This document shows, piece after piece, positions 56,088 to 64,000 of a DNA stretch of 64,000 nt. A model generated the notes under the pieces. It ran no database searches and was not told the DNA's origin. It was given only the letters and a program-made list of their open reading frames with translations. The position numbers were made by a program, and so were the translations under genes. Each line of letters begins with the position of its first letter. The first letter of the stretch is position 1. Source of the stretch: Aureimonas endophytica (GTDB lineage Bacteria > Pseudomonadota > Alphaproteobacteria > Rhizobiales > Rhizobiaceae); the NCBI RefSeq assembly GCF_014642635.1, contig NZ_BMIQ01000001.1:1178001-1242000 (forward strand). Direction: 5' to 3'.

Positions 56088-56846
56088 ATGATCACCGATC
56101 CGCTTTTCTACGCCCTCGCCATTCCGGCGGTGATTCTCGTCGGCCTGTCGAAGGGCGGCTTCGGCGGCTCGATCTCGATGATCGGCGTGCCGCTGATGGC
56201 GCTGGCGATCTCGCCGGTGGCGGCCGCCGGCATCATGCTGCCGATCCTGATCCTGATGGACATCGTCGCGCTCGTCGCCTGGCGCGGCGTCTACGACGCC
56301 CGCGTGCTGCGGCTGATCCTGCCGGCCTCGCTCCTCGGCATCGCGCTCGGCTACGCGACCTCGGCTTCGATCCCGGAGGCGGGCGTCCGCCTCACCATGG
56401 GGCTCCTCTGCCTGATCTTCGCGGTGCAGTGGTTCTTCTCGGGCCGGCACAAGACGGTGCCCGCCGAGGCGAGCCGGCCGATGGGCGTCTTCTGGGGGGC
56501 GGTGGCCGGCTTCACCAGCTTCGTCAGCCATTCGGGCGGACCGCCCTTCCAAGTCTATGTGATGCCGCTGAAGCTCGATCCCGCCGTCTTCGCGGGCACG
56601 ACGGTGATCTTCTTCGCCGTCACCAATTTCGTGAAGCTGATCCCCTACTTCCTCCTCGGCCAGTTCTCGGCGGAGAATCTCGCGACCTCGGCGATGCTCC
56701 TGCCGCTGGCGCCGATCGCCACGGTGGTCGGGGTCTGGCTGGTGAAGCGCACCGAACGGGAGAAGTTCTACCTCATCACCTATTCGCTGCTGATCCCGGT
56801 CGGGATCAAGCTCGTCTATGACGGCTTGCGCGGCTGGATGTTCTGA
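56088..56846 (+). CDS. TauE/SafE family permease
   Basis: A 252-residue membrane protein with about seven to eight helices. The family marks are LVGLSKGGFGGSISMIGVPLMAL in the first half and GFTSFVSHSGGPPFQVYVMPLKLDP in the second, which carry the paired GG(P) loops of TauE/SafE anion exporters. The substrate may be sulfite, sulfoacetate or another organic anion. Divergent from the thiE-like gene. Confidence 0.88.
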   Translation: MITDPLFYALAIPAVILVGLSKGGFGGSISMIGVPLMALAISPVAAAGIMLPILILMDIVALVAWRGVYDARVLRLILPASLLGIALGYATSASIPEAGVRLTMGLLCLIFAVQWFFSGRHKTVPAEASRPMGVFWGAVAGFTSFVSHSGGPPFQVYVMPLKLDPAVFAGTTVIFFAVTNFVKLIPYFLLGQFSAENLATSAMLLPLAPIATVVGVWLVKRTEREKFYLITYSLLIPVGIKLVYDGLRGWMF

Positions 56847-56920
56847 AAAATCTTTCCTTGGCCGGCGGCCGAGGACCGGGCGCGGGCCATGCCGCACCCG
56901 GTCCCCGCCGGGATTTCGCG

Positions 56921-57094
56921 TCAGTGCCTGCTGTTGCGCAGTCTCTCCATCTCGTCCTTCAGCAGCAGCTTGCGCCGCTTCATGTCACGGATTTCCACAT
57001 CGCTCATGGCCGGGCTGAGGATAGCGGCTTCGAGTTCGGCTTCGATCGCCGCGTGCTTCTGCTGCAGCGTGGCCAGATGCCCATCCAAAGACAT
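56921..57094 (-). CDS. Small DUF465 (YdcH-like) protein
   Basis: A 57-residue protein, MSLDGHLATLQQKHAAIEAEL followed by a loop and ...IRDMKRRKLLLKDEMERL, forming the two-helix DUF465 hairpin. The KRRKLLLKDE part is the family signature. It was identified by translating the minus strand directly, with GGAGCGA upstream of the ATG. It is divergent from a second DUF465 gene at 57308. The function of the family is unknown. Confidence 0.85.
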   Translation of the reverse strand: MSLDGHLATLQQKHAAIEAELEAAILSPAMSDVEIRDMKRRKLLLKDEMERLRNSRH

Positions 57095-57307
57095 GATCGC
57101 TCCTTTCGATCTGTTGGGGTGATGAGGCCCGTCCTTGCCTCAACTCCACTCACGGACCTCACGTGACGAGGCTGTCATAAAAGCGCGCGTCCGTCGACAG
57201 GTTGCAAAAGCTTTCGGTTCCCCTAGCGCGAGCGGACTGCTAATCGATCACGAACATTTTGAAGAGTCGGCCGCCCGGCCGTCGACGAGGAGGCCGAAGG
57301 GAAACGA

Positions 57308-57511
57308 ATGGCCGATCAGGAACAGGCGGCGCTCCGCATGCTCGCCGCTCGTCTGCGCCAGGAACATGCCGACTACGACGCCGCGATCAACGCGATGGAG
57401 AAGGTCGGCTGCGATCGCCTCCAGGTCCAGCGCATGAAGAAGAAGAAGCTGCAGGTGAAGGACCGCCTGCAGGATGTCGAGGACCAGATCGTGCCGGACA
57501 TCATCGCATGA
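57308..57511 (+). CDS. Small DUF465 (YdcH-like) protein preceding purE
   Basis: A 67-residue helical-hairpin protein with [20 protein letters not shown] and [20 protein letters not shown], the DUF465 signature. Its stop overlaps the purE start (ATGA), so it is translationally coupled with purEK. This linkage is seen in many Hyphomicrobiales, but no role in purine synthesis is known. Confidence 0.88.
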   Translation: MADQEQAALRMLAARLRQEHADYDAAINAMEKVGCDRLQVQRMKKKKLQVKDRLQDVEDQIVPDIIA

Positions 57512-58011
57512 GCGGCGACCGACGCGACGTCGCGGTGGTGATGGGCAGCCAGTCCGACTGGGCCACCATGAAGAACGCGGCCGACATGCTGGAAGGGCTC
57601 GGCGTTTCCCACCGCGCGCTGATCGTCTCCGCCCATCGCACGCCCGAGCGGCTGTTCGAGTTCGGCCGCGGCGCGAAGGCCGCCGGCTATCGCGTCATCA
57701 TCGCCGGGGCCGGCGGCGCGGCCCATCTGCCCGGCATGCTCGCCTCGCTGACGCCGCTGCCGGTCTTCGGCGTGCCGGTCGAATCGAAGGCGCTGTCCGG
57801 CGAGGACAGCCTTCTCTCCATCGTGCAGATGCCGGCCGGCATCCCGGTCGGCACCCTGGCGATCGGCCGGGCCGGCGCGGTGAACGCCGCCCTTCTCGCC
57901 GCCAGCGTCCTCGCGCTCTCGGACGAGGTGCTGGCCGAACGGCTGGAGGCGCATCGCCGCGCGCAGACGGAAGCCGTCGCGCTGGCGCCCGCGCCGGAGA
58001 CGGCCGGATGA
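57508..58011 (+). CDS. purE: 5-(Carboxyamino)imidazole ribonucleotide mutase
   Basis: A 167-residue class I PurE that converts N5-CAIR to CAIR in purine synthesis. Active-site patterns [28 protein letters not shown] and [19 protein letters not shown] are intact, with the catalytic His in SAHRTP. It overlaps both neighbours by four bases and acts with PurK, the next gene. Confidence 0.96.
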   Translation: MSGDRRDVAVVMGSQSDWATMKNAADMLEGLGVSHRALIVSAHRTPERLFEFGRGAKAAGYRVIIAGAGGAAHLPGMLASLTPLPVFGVPVESKALSGEDSLLSIVQMPAGIPVGTLAIGRAGAVNAALLAASVLALSDEVLAERLEAHRRAQTEAVALAPAPETAG

Positions 58012-59081
58012 CCCCGCTGCCGTTGAACGCCGCGATCGGCATCGTCGGCGGCGGCCAGCTCGGGCGCATGCTGGCGCTCAGCGCGGCGCGGCTCGGCTAT
58101 CGCATCGTCGTGCTCGATCCGAATCGGCACTGCGCCGCGGCGCAGGTCGCCAACGAGATCATCGTCGGCGCCTATGACGATGCCGGGGCGCTGGCCGAGC
58201 TCGCCTCCCGCGTCGCGGTCGTCACCTACGAGTTCGAGAATGTCGCCGTCGACCCGATGCGCCGCATCGCGGAGACCGTGCCGGTCCTTCCCCCGCCTCA
58301 TGCCCTCGAAGTGTCGCAGGACCGCGTGGTGGAGAAGGCCTTCCTCAACGGCATCGGCGTCGCCACCGCCGAATGGCGGGCGGTGGACGACGTGCAGGAG
58401 CTCGACCACGCCTTCCAGGATCTCGGCGGCGACTGCATCCTGAAGACGCGGCGCTTCGGCTATGACGGCAAGGGCCAGGCGACGATCCGCCAGCGCAGCC
58501 CGCATGCGGAGGCCTTCGCCAGCCTCGGCGGCGTGTCCTCGATCCTGGAAAAGAAAGTGCCCTTCGACTTCGAGCTCTCGGTCGTCGCGGCGCGCGGCGC
58601 GGACGGCGCGATCGCCGCCTTCGATCCGGCCGAGAACGTCCATTCGCTCGGCATCCTGCGGACCTCCACCGTGCCGGGGCGGATCACGCCGGAACTCGCC
58701 CACGCGGCCCAGGCCGTGGCCGCCCGCATCCTCGAACATCTCGACTATGTCGGCGTCATCGGCGTTGAGTTCTTCGCGACCGATGGCGGGCTGGTGGTCA
58801 ACGAGATCGCGCCGCGCGTCCACAATTCCGGCCATTGGACGGAGGCCGCCTGCACCGTCTCGCAGTTCGAGCAGCATATCCGCGCCGTCGCCGGGCGCCC
58901 GCTCGGCTCGCCCGCCCGCCATGCCGACTGCGTGATGGAGAACCTGATCGGGGCGGAGATCGAGCAGGCGCTGGATCGGCTCGCCGAGCCGGACACGGTG
59001 GTCCATGTCTATGGCAAGGGCGACGCCAAGCCCGGCCGGAAGATGGGCCACGTGACCCGTTTGCACCGCCGGGATCGTTGA
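58008..59081 (+). CDS. purK: 5-(Carboxyamino)imidazole ribonucleotide synthase
   Basis: A 357-residue ATP-grasp enzyme making N5-CAIR from AIR, bicarbonate and ATP. It has [21 protein letters not shown] at the N-terminus, VTYEFENV, the ATP-grasp patterns [14 protein letters not shown] and [30 protein letters not shown], and the C-terminal [15 protein letters not shown]. It overlaps purE by four bases. A terminator follows at 59117. Confidence 0.96.
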   Translation: MTPLPLNAAIGIVGGGQLGRMLALSAARLGYRIVVLDPNRHCAAAQVANEIIVGAYDDAGALAELASRVAVVTYEFENVAVDPMRRIAETVPVLPPPHALEVSQDRVVEKAFLNGIGVATAEWRAVDDVQELDHAFQDLGGDCILKTRRFGYDGKGQATIRQRSPHAEAFASLGGVSSILEKKVPFDFELSVVAARGADGAIAAFDPAENVHSLGILRTSTVPGRITPELAHAAQAVAARILEHLDYVGVIGVEFFATDGGLVVNEIAPRVHNSGHWTEAACTVSQFEQHIRAVAGRPLGSPARHADCVMENLIGAEIEQALDRLAEPDTVVHVYGKGDAKPGRKMGHVTRLHRRDR

Positions 59082-59116
59082 CAAAACGACACCCTGGCTT
59101 TACCAAGCCGTCACAT

Positions 59117-59143
59117 AAGGCGCGCCAGAGATGGCGCGCTTTT
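59117..59143 (+). terminator. Terminator after purK
   Basis: GCGCGCC (59120-59126) pairs with GGCGCGC (59133-59139), extendable with AA/TT, and is followed by TTTTCG. It separates purEK from rpmJ. Confidence 0.72.
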
Positions 59144-59193
59144 CGTTGGACGGCGAGCCCTCCGGGCCGAGCCGGAGAAAGGACGCAAGGTCG

Positions 59194-59319
59194 ATGAAGA
59201 TCAAGAACTCGCTAAAGACCCTCAAGGGCCGTCATCGCGCCAACCGCATGGTTCGCCGCAAGGGCCGCATCTACATCATCAACAAGGAGGCCCCGCGCTT
59301 CAAGGCGCGTCAGGGCTGA
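59194..59319 (+). CDS. rpmJ: Ribosomal protein bL36 (zinc-free form)
   Basis: A 41-residue protein, [19 protein letters not shown] then [21 protein letters not shown], the cysteine-free YkgO-type bL36 that is standard in alphaproteobacteria. GGAGAAAGGA lies upstream. Below usual gene-caller length but certain. Confidence 0.96.
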   Translation: MKIKNSLKTLKGRHRANRMVRRKGRIYIINKEAPRFKARQG

Positions 59320-59399
59320 GCGGTCCGGCCGCCGATTCGGGCGGCCGATCACGCGATTTTCGATTTGTCGGGCGCGCGGCGGGACCTTAAGGTTTCCGG

Positions 59400-60065
59400 A
59401 TGCGCGCCCTTCTTTTTTGCCTGCCTCTCCTCCTTCTCGCCGCCGTGCCGCCGGCACCGGCGCAGACGGGTGCGAATTCTCCCGCCGAGCCGGCCCTCCC
59501 GCGCGGCGCGGGTCCGTCCGGCGGCGGGCGCGGCGCGCCATCGGGCGAGACGCCGCTGAAGGCGCCGGAGGAGCCCGGCGCGCAGGCGCGGCGGCTCGAC
59601 GCGCTCTTCGCCGAATTGAAGCAGGAAGCCTCCGCCACCAAGGCCGCCGCCATCGCCGAGAAGATCAATGCCGAATGGGGCCGGAGCGGCAGCGCGACGG
59701 TCGATCTCCTGGTGCAGCGCGCGACGCTCGCTATGGCGAAGCAGGACGGCGCGGCGGCGCTCGACTTCCTCGATCAGGCCCTCGTGCTCGACCCGGATTA
59801 TGCCGAGGCCTGGAACCGCCGCGCGACGCTGAACTACACGAACGACGATTACGGCAAGTCGCTGGACGACATCCGCCAGACCCTGCGGCTGGAGCCGCGC
59901 CATTACGGCGCGCTGATGGGCTTCGGGGCGATTCTGGAGGAGACCGACCGCAAGCCCCAGGCGCTCCAGACCTATCTGAAGGTTCTTGAGCTCTATCCGA
60001 CGCTGAAGCCCGCCCAGGACGCCGTGGCACGGCTGTCGGACGAATTGGCGGGACAGGCGCTGTAG
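59400..60065 (+). CDS. Secreted TPR-repeat protein
   Basis: A 221-residue protein with a signal peptide (MRALLFCLPLLLLAAVPPAPA; a lipobox is absent), a Pro/Gly-rich stretch (about 22-60) and three TPR units between about 95 and 215, for example AALDFLDQALVLDPDYAEAWNRRATL and KSLDDIRQTLRLEPRHYGAL. Probably a periplasmic adaptor. It ends at a bidirectional terminator shared with pyk. Confidence 0.85.
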   Translation: MRALLFCLPLLLLAAVPPAPAQTGANSPAEPALPRGAGPSGGGRGAPSGETPLKAPEEPGAQARRLDALFAELKQEASATKAAAIAEKINAEWGRSGSATVDLLVQRATLAMAKQDGAAALDFLDQALVLDPDYAEAWNRRATLNYTNDDYGKSLDDIRQTLRLEPRHYGALMGFGAILEETDRKPQALQTYLKVLELYPTLKPAQDAVARLSDELAGQAL

Positions 60066-60110
60066 GGGGAGCCAAGCCCCCGAGAGCGCCGGCAAGGCAC
60101 CGAAACGAAG

Positions 60111-60132
60111 AAGGCCGCCCGGAGGCGGCCTT
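60111..60132. terminator. Bidirectional terminator between the TPR gene and pyk
   Basis: AAGGCCGCC (60111-60119) pairs perfectly with GGCGGCCTT (60124-60132) around CGGA. It lies between convergent genes, with short T-runs (TTC, TTCTTC) on either side. Confidence 0.7.
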
Positions 60133-60158
60133 CGCATTCGCTTGATGAGGAAAGGCGC

Positions 60159-61595
60159 TCAGACCGCCGAGAGGCCGTCCGAGCCGATATGCGCGATGCG
60201 CAGCATGTTGGTCGAGCCGGGGATCTTCAGCGGCACGCCGGCGATGATGATCACGCGGTCGCCGGCATGGGCGAAGCCCTCCTCCACCGCGACGCGGCAG
60301 GCGGTGTCGATCATCGCGTCGATCGATTCCTCGTCCTTGGTGATGACGCAGTGGAGACCCCAGACCACCGACAGGCGGCGGGCGGTGTTGATGACCGGCG
60401 ACAGCGCCAGGATCGGCAGCTGCGGGCGCTCGCGCGCCGTGCGCAGGCCCGTCGTGCCCGTCGCGGTATAGGCGACGATCGTCGCGACCTTCAGCGTCTC
60501 GGACATCTGCCGCGCGGCGAGCGACACGGCGTCGGCCCCGGTCGGCTCCGGCGCCGGCCGCTGGGCGAAGATGATGCCCGGATAGACCGGATCGCGCTCG
60601 GTCGCCTCGGCGATGCGACTCATCATCGAGACCGCCTCGATCGGATACTGGCCGGCCGCCGATTCGGCCGACAGCATGATCGCGTCGGCGCCCTCGTAGA
60701 CGGCGATGGAGACGTCGGAGACCTCGGCGCGGGTCGGCACCGGCGCGGTGATCATCGATTCCAGCATCTGCGTCGCGACCACCACCGGCTTGCCAGCCTT
60801 GCGCGCGGCGCGGGTGATACGCTTCTGAATGCCCGGCACCTTTTCCAGCGGCATCTCGACGCCGAGATCGCCGCGCGCCACCATCAGCGCGTCGGACAGC
60901 TCGATGATCTCGTCGAGACGCTCGACCGCCTGCGGCTTCTCGATCTTGGACATGAGGCCGACGCGGCCGCGCGCCACCTTGCGCGCTTCCGCCAGATCCT
61001 CGGGGCGCTGGATGAAGGACAGCGCCACCCAGTCGACCTCGGCCTCAAGCACCGCGTCGAGATCGCGCCGGTCCTTCTCGGTCAGGGCGCCGGTGCCGAT
61101 CGTCGTATCCGGCAGGCTGACGCCCTTGCGGTTGGAGATCTTGTTGCCGGCGACGACGCGGCATTTCACGCGCTTGCCATCGGCCTCGATGGCGATGAGC
61201 TGGAGCTTGCCGTCGTCGATCAAGAGGCGATGGCCCGCTTCGACGGCTTCCAGGATCTCGGGATGGGGCAGATGGACGCGCGTCGCGTCGCCCGGCTCCG
61301 GATTGTTGTCGAGCGTGAATTCCTGCCCGACCTCGAGCGACACGGCAGTGTCGTGGAAGGTGCCGACGCGCAGCTTCGGCCCCTGGAGATCGGCCAGGAT
61401 GCCGATCGGCCGGCCGACCTCGGCCTCGACAGAGCGGATGCGCCGCACCAGCTCGCGCATCAGGTCATGGTCGGTATGGCTCATATTGATGCGGAACACG
61501 TCCGCGCCCGCCTCGTGCAGGCTGCGGATCATCCGCTCCTCGGAGGAAGCGGGTCCGAGCGTCGCGAGAATCTTGACCCGTCGGTTGCGTCTCAT
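60159..61595 (-). CDS. pyk: Pyruvate kinase
   Basis: A 478-residue glycolytic enzyme converting phosphoenolpyruvate and ADP to pyruvate and ATP. It opens with RRNRRVKILATLGPASS, has RINMSHTDHDL, the catalytic Lys in GLMSKIEKPQAVERL, MVARGDLGVEMPLEKVP and VVATQMLESMI, and the C-terminal regulatory domain VAYTATGTTGLRTARERPQLPIL. Its ATG overlaps the upstream stop codon order ATGA with the DUF1036 gene, in which the DUF1036 stop covers the pyk start. Confidence 0.96.
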   Translation of the reverse strand: MRRNRRVKILATLGPASSEERMIRSLHEAGADVFRINMSHTDHDLMRELVRRIRSVEAEVGRPIGILADLQGPKLRVGTFHDTAVSLEVGQEFTLDNNPEPGDATRVHLPHPEILEAVEAGHRLLIDDGKLQLIAIEADGKRVKCRVVAGNKISNRKGVSLPDTTIGTGALTEKDRRDLDAVLEAEVDWVALSFIQRPEDLAEARKVARGRVGLMSKIEKPQAVERLDEIIELSDALMVARGDLGVEMPLEKVPGIQKRITRAARKAGKPVVVATQMLESMITAPVPTRAEVSDVSIAVYEGADAIMLSAESAAGQYPIEAVSMMSRIAEATERDPVYPGIIFAQRPAPEPTGADAVSLAARQMSETLKVATIVAYTATGTTGLRTARERPQLPILALSPVINTARRLSVVWGLHCVITKDEESIDAMIDTACRVAVEEGFAHAGDRVIIIAGVPLKIPGSTNMLRIAHIGSDGLSAV

Positions 61596-62062
61596 GGGTT
61601 GGTCGCTTCTCCGCGGGGCGCCTCGGTGAGCTGCACCATCCAGCTCCCCTGTTCGCCCGTGTCGTATTCACGGAACCCTAATTTCTGAAAGCCGCGCGCG
61701 AAGCAATCCTTCACGTCGACGATCTTGAACTCTTTGTCGGCGACGCAGAAGTTCACGTTGCCGGCCCAGAGCCCGCGCCCGTCCTGATCCTCCGCATAGA
61801 GGTAGTAGTAGCGCGAGGCGAGCGGGCCCTCGATCACCGACTTGCAGGTGGTCGCGGGGATCTGCCACCAGCCCTCCGCCGTCCAGCCGCCCTCGGCGCG
61901 ATAGCCGACGGCCACGCCCACCAGCGACTGCGTGCCGTTGCAGACGCGGAAATCCGCCCGGGCGCTGCCGGCGGTGAAAGGCGCGAGAGCCAGAAATCCG
62001 AGACAGGCAAGCGCCAGCGGCGCGCGGAAGCGACGCCAGCGGGCAAGCGTTCGTGGCAGCAT
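61592..62062 (-). CDS. Secreted DUF1036 protein
   Basis: A 156-residue protein with a signal peptide (about 1-36, LALACLGFLALAPFTAGSARA) and a DUF1036 domain: DFRVCNGTQSLVGVAVGYRAEGGWTAEGWWQIP, CKSVIEGPLASRYYYLYAEDQ, FCVADKEFKI, with four Cys likely in disulfides in the periplasm. The family is common in Hyphomicrobiales beside pyk; function unknown. It overlaps pyk by four bases. Confidence 0.9.
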   Translation of the reverse strand: MLPRTLARWRRFRAPLALACLGFLALAPFTAGSARADFRVCNGTQSLVGVAVGYRAEGGWTAEGWWQIPATTCKSVIEGPLASRYYYLYAEDQDGRGLWAGNVNFCVADKEFKIVDVKDCFARGFQKLGFREYDTGEQGSWMVQLTEAPRGEATNP

Positions 62063-62149
62063 CGATCGATCCTGAATTGGCAGGCGCGAACCTGGCGGTT
62101 CCCGCGAATTGTCCGCTTCGCCGCAATTTGTGTCAACGAAGGGGCGGGA

Positions 62150-63211
62150 TCAGCCGACCCAGCCGCGCAATTCCCGCCGGACCATGGCCTCGATCACGTC
62201 CATGCCCGGCTCGCTGTCGTTGAGACAGGGAATATGCGAGAAGCGCTCGCCGCCATTGTGCAGGAAGCTTTCGGCCACCTGGCCGGCGATCTCCTCCAGC
62301 GTCTCCAGACAATCGGAGACAAAGCCCGGATTGAGCGCGGCGATTCGCTTGACGCCCTGTTTCGCCAGTTCCTCCACCGTCTTGTCCGTATAGGGCTGGA
62401 GCCATTCCTCCGGCCCGAATCGCGACTGGAACGTGGTGAGGAGCCGGCCCTTCGGCCAGCCGAGCCGCTCTTCCAGGAGCCGCGAGGTCTTCTGGCAATG
62501 GCAGTGATAGGGATCGCCATTGCGGAAATAGCTTTGCGGAATGCCGTGATAGGAGGCGATCACCTTCTCGGGCTCGAAGTCGAGGCCGGCGAGATGCGTC
62601 TCGATCGAGCGGGCGAGCGCGTCGATATAGACCGGCTCGTCGTGATAGGCCGGCACCGTGCGCAGCGCCGGCATCCAGCGCTTGGTCATCAGATGCTCGA
62701 AGGCCTTGTCGTTCACGGTCGCCGTGGTCGAGGCCGAATATTGCGGATAGAGCGGATAGACGAGGATGCGGTCGCAGCCGGCCTCCTGCAATCGGTCCAG
62801 CTTCTCGGCGATCGAGGGCGTGCCGTAGCGCATGCCCCATTCGACCATCACCTCTGCCTCGTCCGCCAAGCGTTCGGCCAGCTTCTCGCCCTGGGCGCGT
62901 GTGAAGGTGCGCAAGGGCGATTCGTTGCGCTCCCGGTTCCAGATGAGATCGTAGGCGCGGCCCGACTTCTTCGGCCGCGTGTTGAGGACGATGCCGTAGA
63001 GGATCGGATACCAGGCGGCGCGCGGCCATTCGATCACGCGGCGATCGGACAGGAACTCCTTCAGATAGCGCCGCATCGGCGCATAGGACGTGCCGTCGGG
63101 CGTGCCGAGATTGACGAGGAGGACGCCGACCTTGCGCGCCTTCACGGGCGGGTGGCCGGCCGGCAGAGGTCCGACGGCACGGCCGTTCGAGGGCGGAGAA
63201 TGCATGTTCAT
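62150..63211 (-). CDS. hemH: Ferrochelatase
   Basis: A 353-residue enzyme inserting Fe2+ into protoporphyrin IX as the last step of heme synthesis. It has KVGVLLVNLGTPDGTSYAPMRRYLKEFL at the N-terminus, YPLYPQYSASTT, the catalytic His in SYHGIPQSYF and the acidic strip ALNPGFVSDCLETLEEI. Length fits the family. It is probably attached to the membrane surface. Two Cys in CHCQKTSRLL are normal. Confidence 0.96.
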   Translation of the reverse strand: MNMHSPPSNGRAVGPLPAGHPPVKARKVGVLLVNLGTPDGTSYAPMRRYLKEFLSDRRVIEWPRAAWYPILYGIVLNTRPKKSGRAYDLIWNRERNESPLRTFTRAQGEKLAERLADEAEVMVEWGMRYGTPSIAEKLDRLQEAGCDRILVYPLYPQYSASTTATVNDKAFEHLMTKRWMPALRTVPAYHDEPVYIDALARSIETHLAGLDFEPEKVIASYHGIPQSYFRNGDPYHCHCQKTSRLLEERLGWPKGRLLTTFQSRFGPEEWLQPYTDKTVEELAKQGVKRIAALNPGFVSDCLETLEEIAGQVAESFLHNGGERFSHIPCLNDSEPGMDVIEAMVRRELRGWVG

Positions 63212-63341
63212 GAAGACGCCTTACGAGCGCGGAGACGGGCTGCTGGCGCTCATATAAGGGCAAAGCCCGGCCGTGGAATGGCTCCCATTCCGATCGAAGC
63301 CGCCCTAAGCCGGGAATCGCGCCGCGGCAAGGCGCGGCGCG

Positions 63342-63716
63342 TCAGCCGCGGCGGGTGAATTCGAAGCGGCTGCCGTTCGAGGAGGCGCAGGCGAGACGGT
63401 CGGGCTCGACCTGATTGCAATTGGCCGCGATCCGGGTGCCCCGCACCCGGGACGTATATTCGATCGTCACCTGGCCCGGTCCGAGCGGGCGATAGGTGCC
63501 TTCGGCGAGAACGGCGCCGGTGCCAGATTCCGTCGAGGTGAAGGTGCCGTTGGTGAAATTGGCGTTGTAGGCGACGGCGCCGCCGGTCGAGGCCCAGCTG
63601 CCCTCGATGCCGCGCGGGGCCGGCGGCGGCGCGACGGCGGCCGTCTGCTGCGTGGAGGCGCAACCGGCGAAAGCCGCCAGCGCGGACAGAAGGGCAACGA
63701 TGGTCTTCCGGGACAT
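63342..63716 (-). CDS. omp10: Omp10-like outer membrane lipoprotein
   Basis: A 124-residue lipoprotein with lipobox AFAGC (Cys19 as the lipid site). The mature part follows Brucella Omp10 as I recall it: RGIEGSW, a NGTFTSTESGTGAVLAEGTY strand, SRVRGTRIAANCNQV, and CASSNGSRFEFTRR. Omp10 is a minor surface lipoprotein of Hyphomicrobiales. An 8-base GC-only inverted repeat (63319-63340) follows its stop and may end transcription. Confidence 0.82.
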   Translation of the reverse strand: MSRKTIVALLSALAAFAGCASTQQTAAVAPPPAPRGIEGSWASTGGAVAYNANFTNGTFTSTESGTGAVLAEGTYRPLGPGQVTIEYTSRVRGTRIAANCNQVEPDRLACASSNGSRFEFTRRG

Positions 63717-63853
63717 GGGCCGATCCTCGCCGTCGGGAAATCCTAGAGCTTGATGAAAATTGCTAGCGAAGCGGCGGCGTCCTGTCACCCGGCCGGCGGG
63801 GCGACGGATGGCGGACGCGACGGTCATCCACCAGAAATCGCTCGCCCGTCCCG

Positions 63854-64000
63854 TCAGGCGGGGGCGACCTCGCCGACCTTGGCCGGAAAGACGGAATGGA
63901 TCGAGCTGATCGTCTCGACGCTGCGGATGCGCGAATCGGAAGTGAAGACGAACCAGCACATGGTGGTGCCGGTGACGAGCGTGCCGTTGCGCTCGTCGCG
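63854..64000 (-). CDS. C-terminal end of a thioesterase-like protein (cut by window edge)
   Basis: The last 48 codons of a minus-strand gene, reading RDERNGTLVTGTTMCWFVF then SDSRIRSVETISSIHSVFPA. The pattern of a strand with GTLVTG followed by a strand and a Pro near the end recalls hotdog-fold acyl-CoA thioesterases of the YbgC type. The stop is at 63854-63856. Too little is present for a firm call. Confidence 0.35.
   Translation of the reverse strand, partial: RDERNGTLVTGTTMCWFVFTSDSRIRSVETISSIHSVFPAKVGEVAPA

Noticed and set aside
57165-57180. Pho box (CTGTCATAA) before the DUF465-purEK operon
   Set aside because: Only one 7-base repeat; no second copy at an 11-base step.

Overview
This window reads as chromosomal core sequence of a high-GC alphaproteobacterium of the order Hyphomicrobiales (Rhizobiales). 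The markers are GcrA, TrcR (DUF1013), an archaeal-type class I lysyl-tRNA synthetase, a Brucella Omp10-like lipoprotein, DUF1465 and DUF1036 proteins, a SAM-II riboswitch in front of metZ, and a PodJ-like coiled-coil gene. An Aurantimonadaceae, Rhizobiaceae or similar lineage fits, but the family cannot be fixed from the sequence alone. I see no rRNA, insertion sequence, prophage or CRISPR array.

Layout. 1-8.5 kb: a cut-off PodJ-like gene; a MerR regulator; a fatty-acid oxidation cluster (acyl-CoA dehydrogenase, thiolase, hydratase/3-hydroxyacyl-CoA dehydrogenase) with an EAL phosphodiesterase gene on the opposite strand inside it. 8.5-16.9 kb: YihY-like membrane protein, LexA-like S24 regulator, SNase-like protein, lysK, an amino-acid-type binding protein, a XagB-like glycosyltransferase and a bestrophin-like channel. 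17-24 kb: a D-allose-type locus (2-hydroxyacid dehydrogenase, alsBAC, LacI regulator, Gfo/Idh/MocA oxidoreductase) with two matching candidate operators. 24-25.3 kb: a DUF433/PIN-like toxin-antitoxin pair abutting tRNA-Gly(CCC). 25.3-33.8 kb: DUF2726 protein, dCTP deaminase, metZ, apaG, CPT-like kinase, argD-argF-hslO, gcrA.

34-42 kb: the complete phosphate regulon phoR / pstSCAB-phoU-phoB on the minus strand, with a Pho box before pstS and an intercistronic UUCG hairpin after it. 43-46 kb: GH15 glucoamylase-like enzyme overlapping an SDR dehydrogenase. 46-49 kb: trcR, quinone oxidoreductase, a probable EcpR1-like small RNA, a DUF1465 gene and rpmE. 49-57 kb: ABC exporter, a MotA/OmpA-type stator-like pair, inositol monophosphatase, thiE-like and Sel1 genes, TauE/SafE permease. 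57-64 kb: two DUF465 genes, purEK, rpmJ, a TPR protein, pyk, a DUF1036 gene, hemH, omp10 and a cut-off thioesterase-like gene.

Most operons are tightly packed, with ATGA-type stop/start overlaps (alsA-alsC, pstC-pstA, purE-purK, pyk-DUF1036, thiE-Sel1). The least ordinary parts are the als locus with its paired operators and non-E. coli catabolic genes, the toxin gene that reads into a tRNA, the sRNA candidate, the stator-like pair of unknown role, and the glycosyltransferase with a possible c-di-GMP-binding N-terminus.
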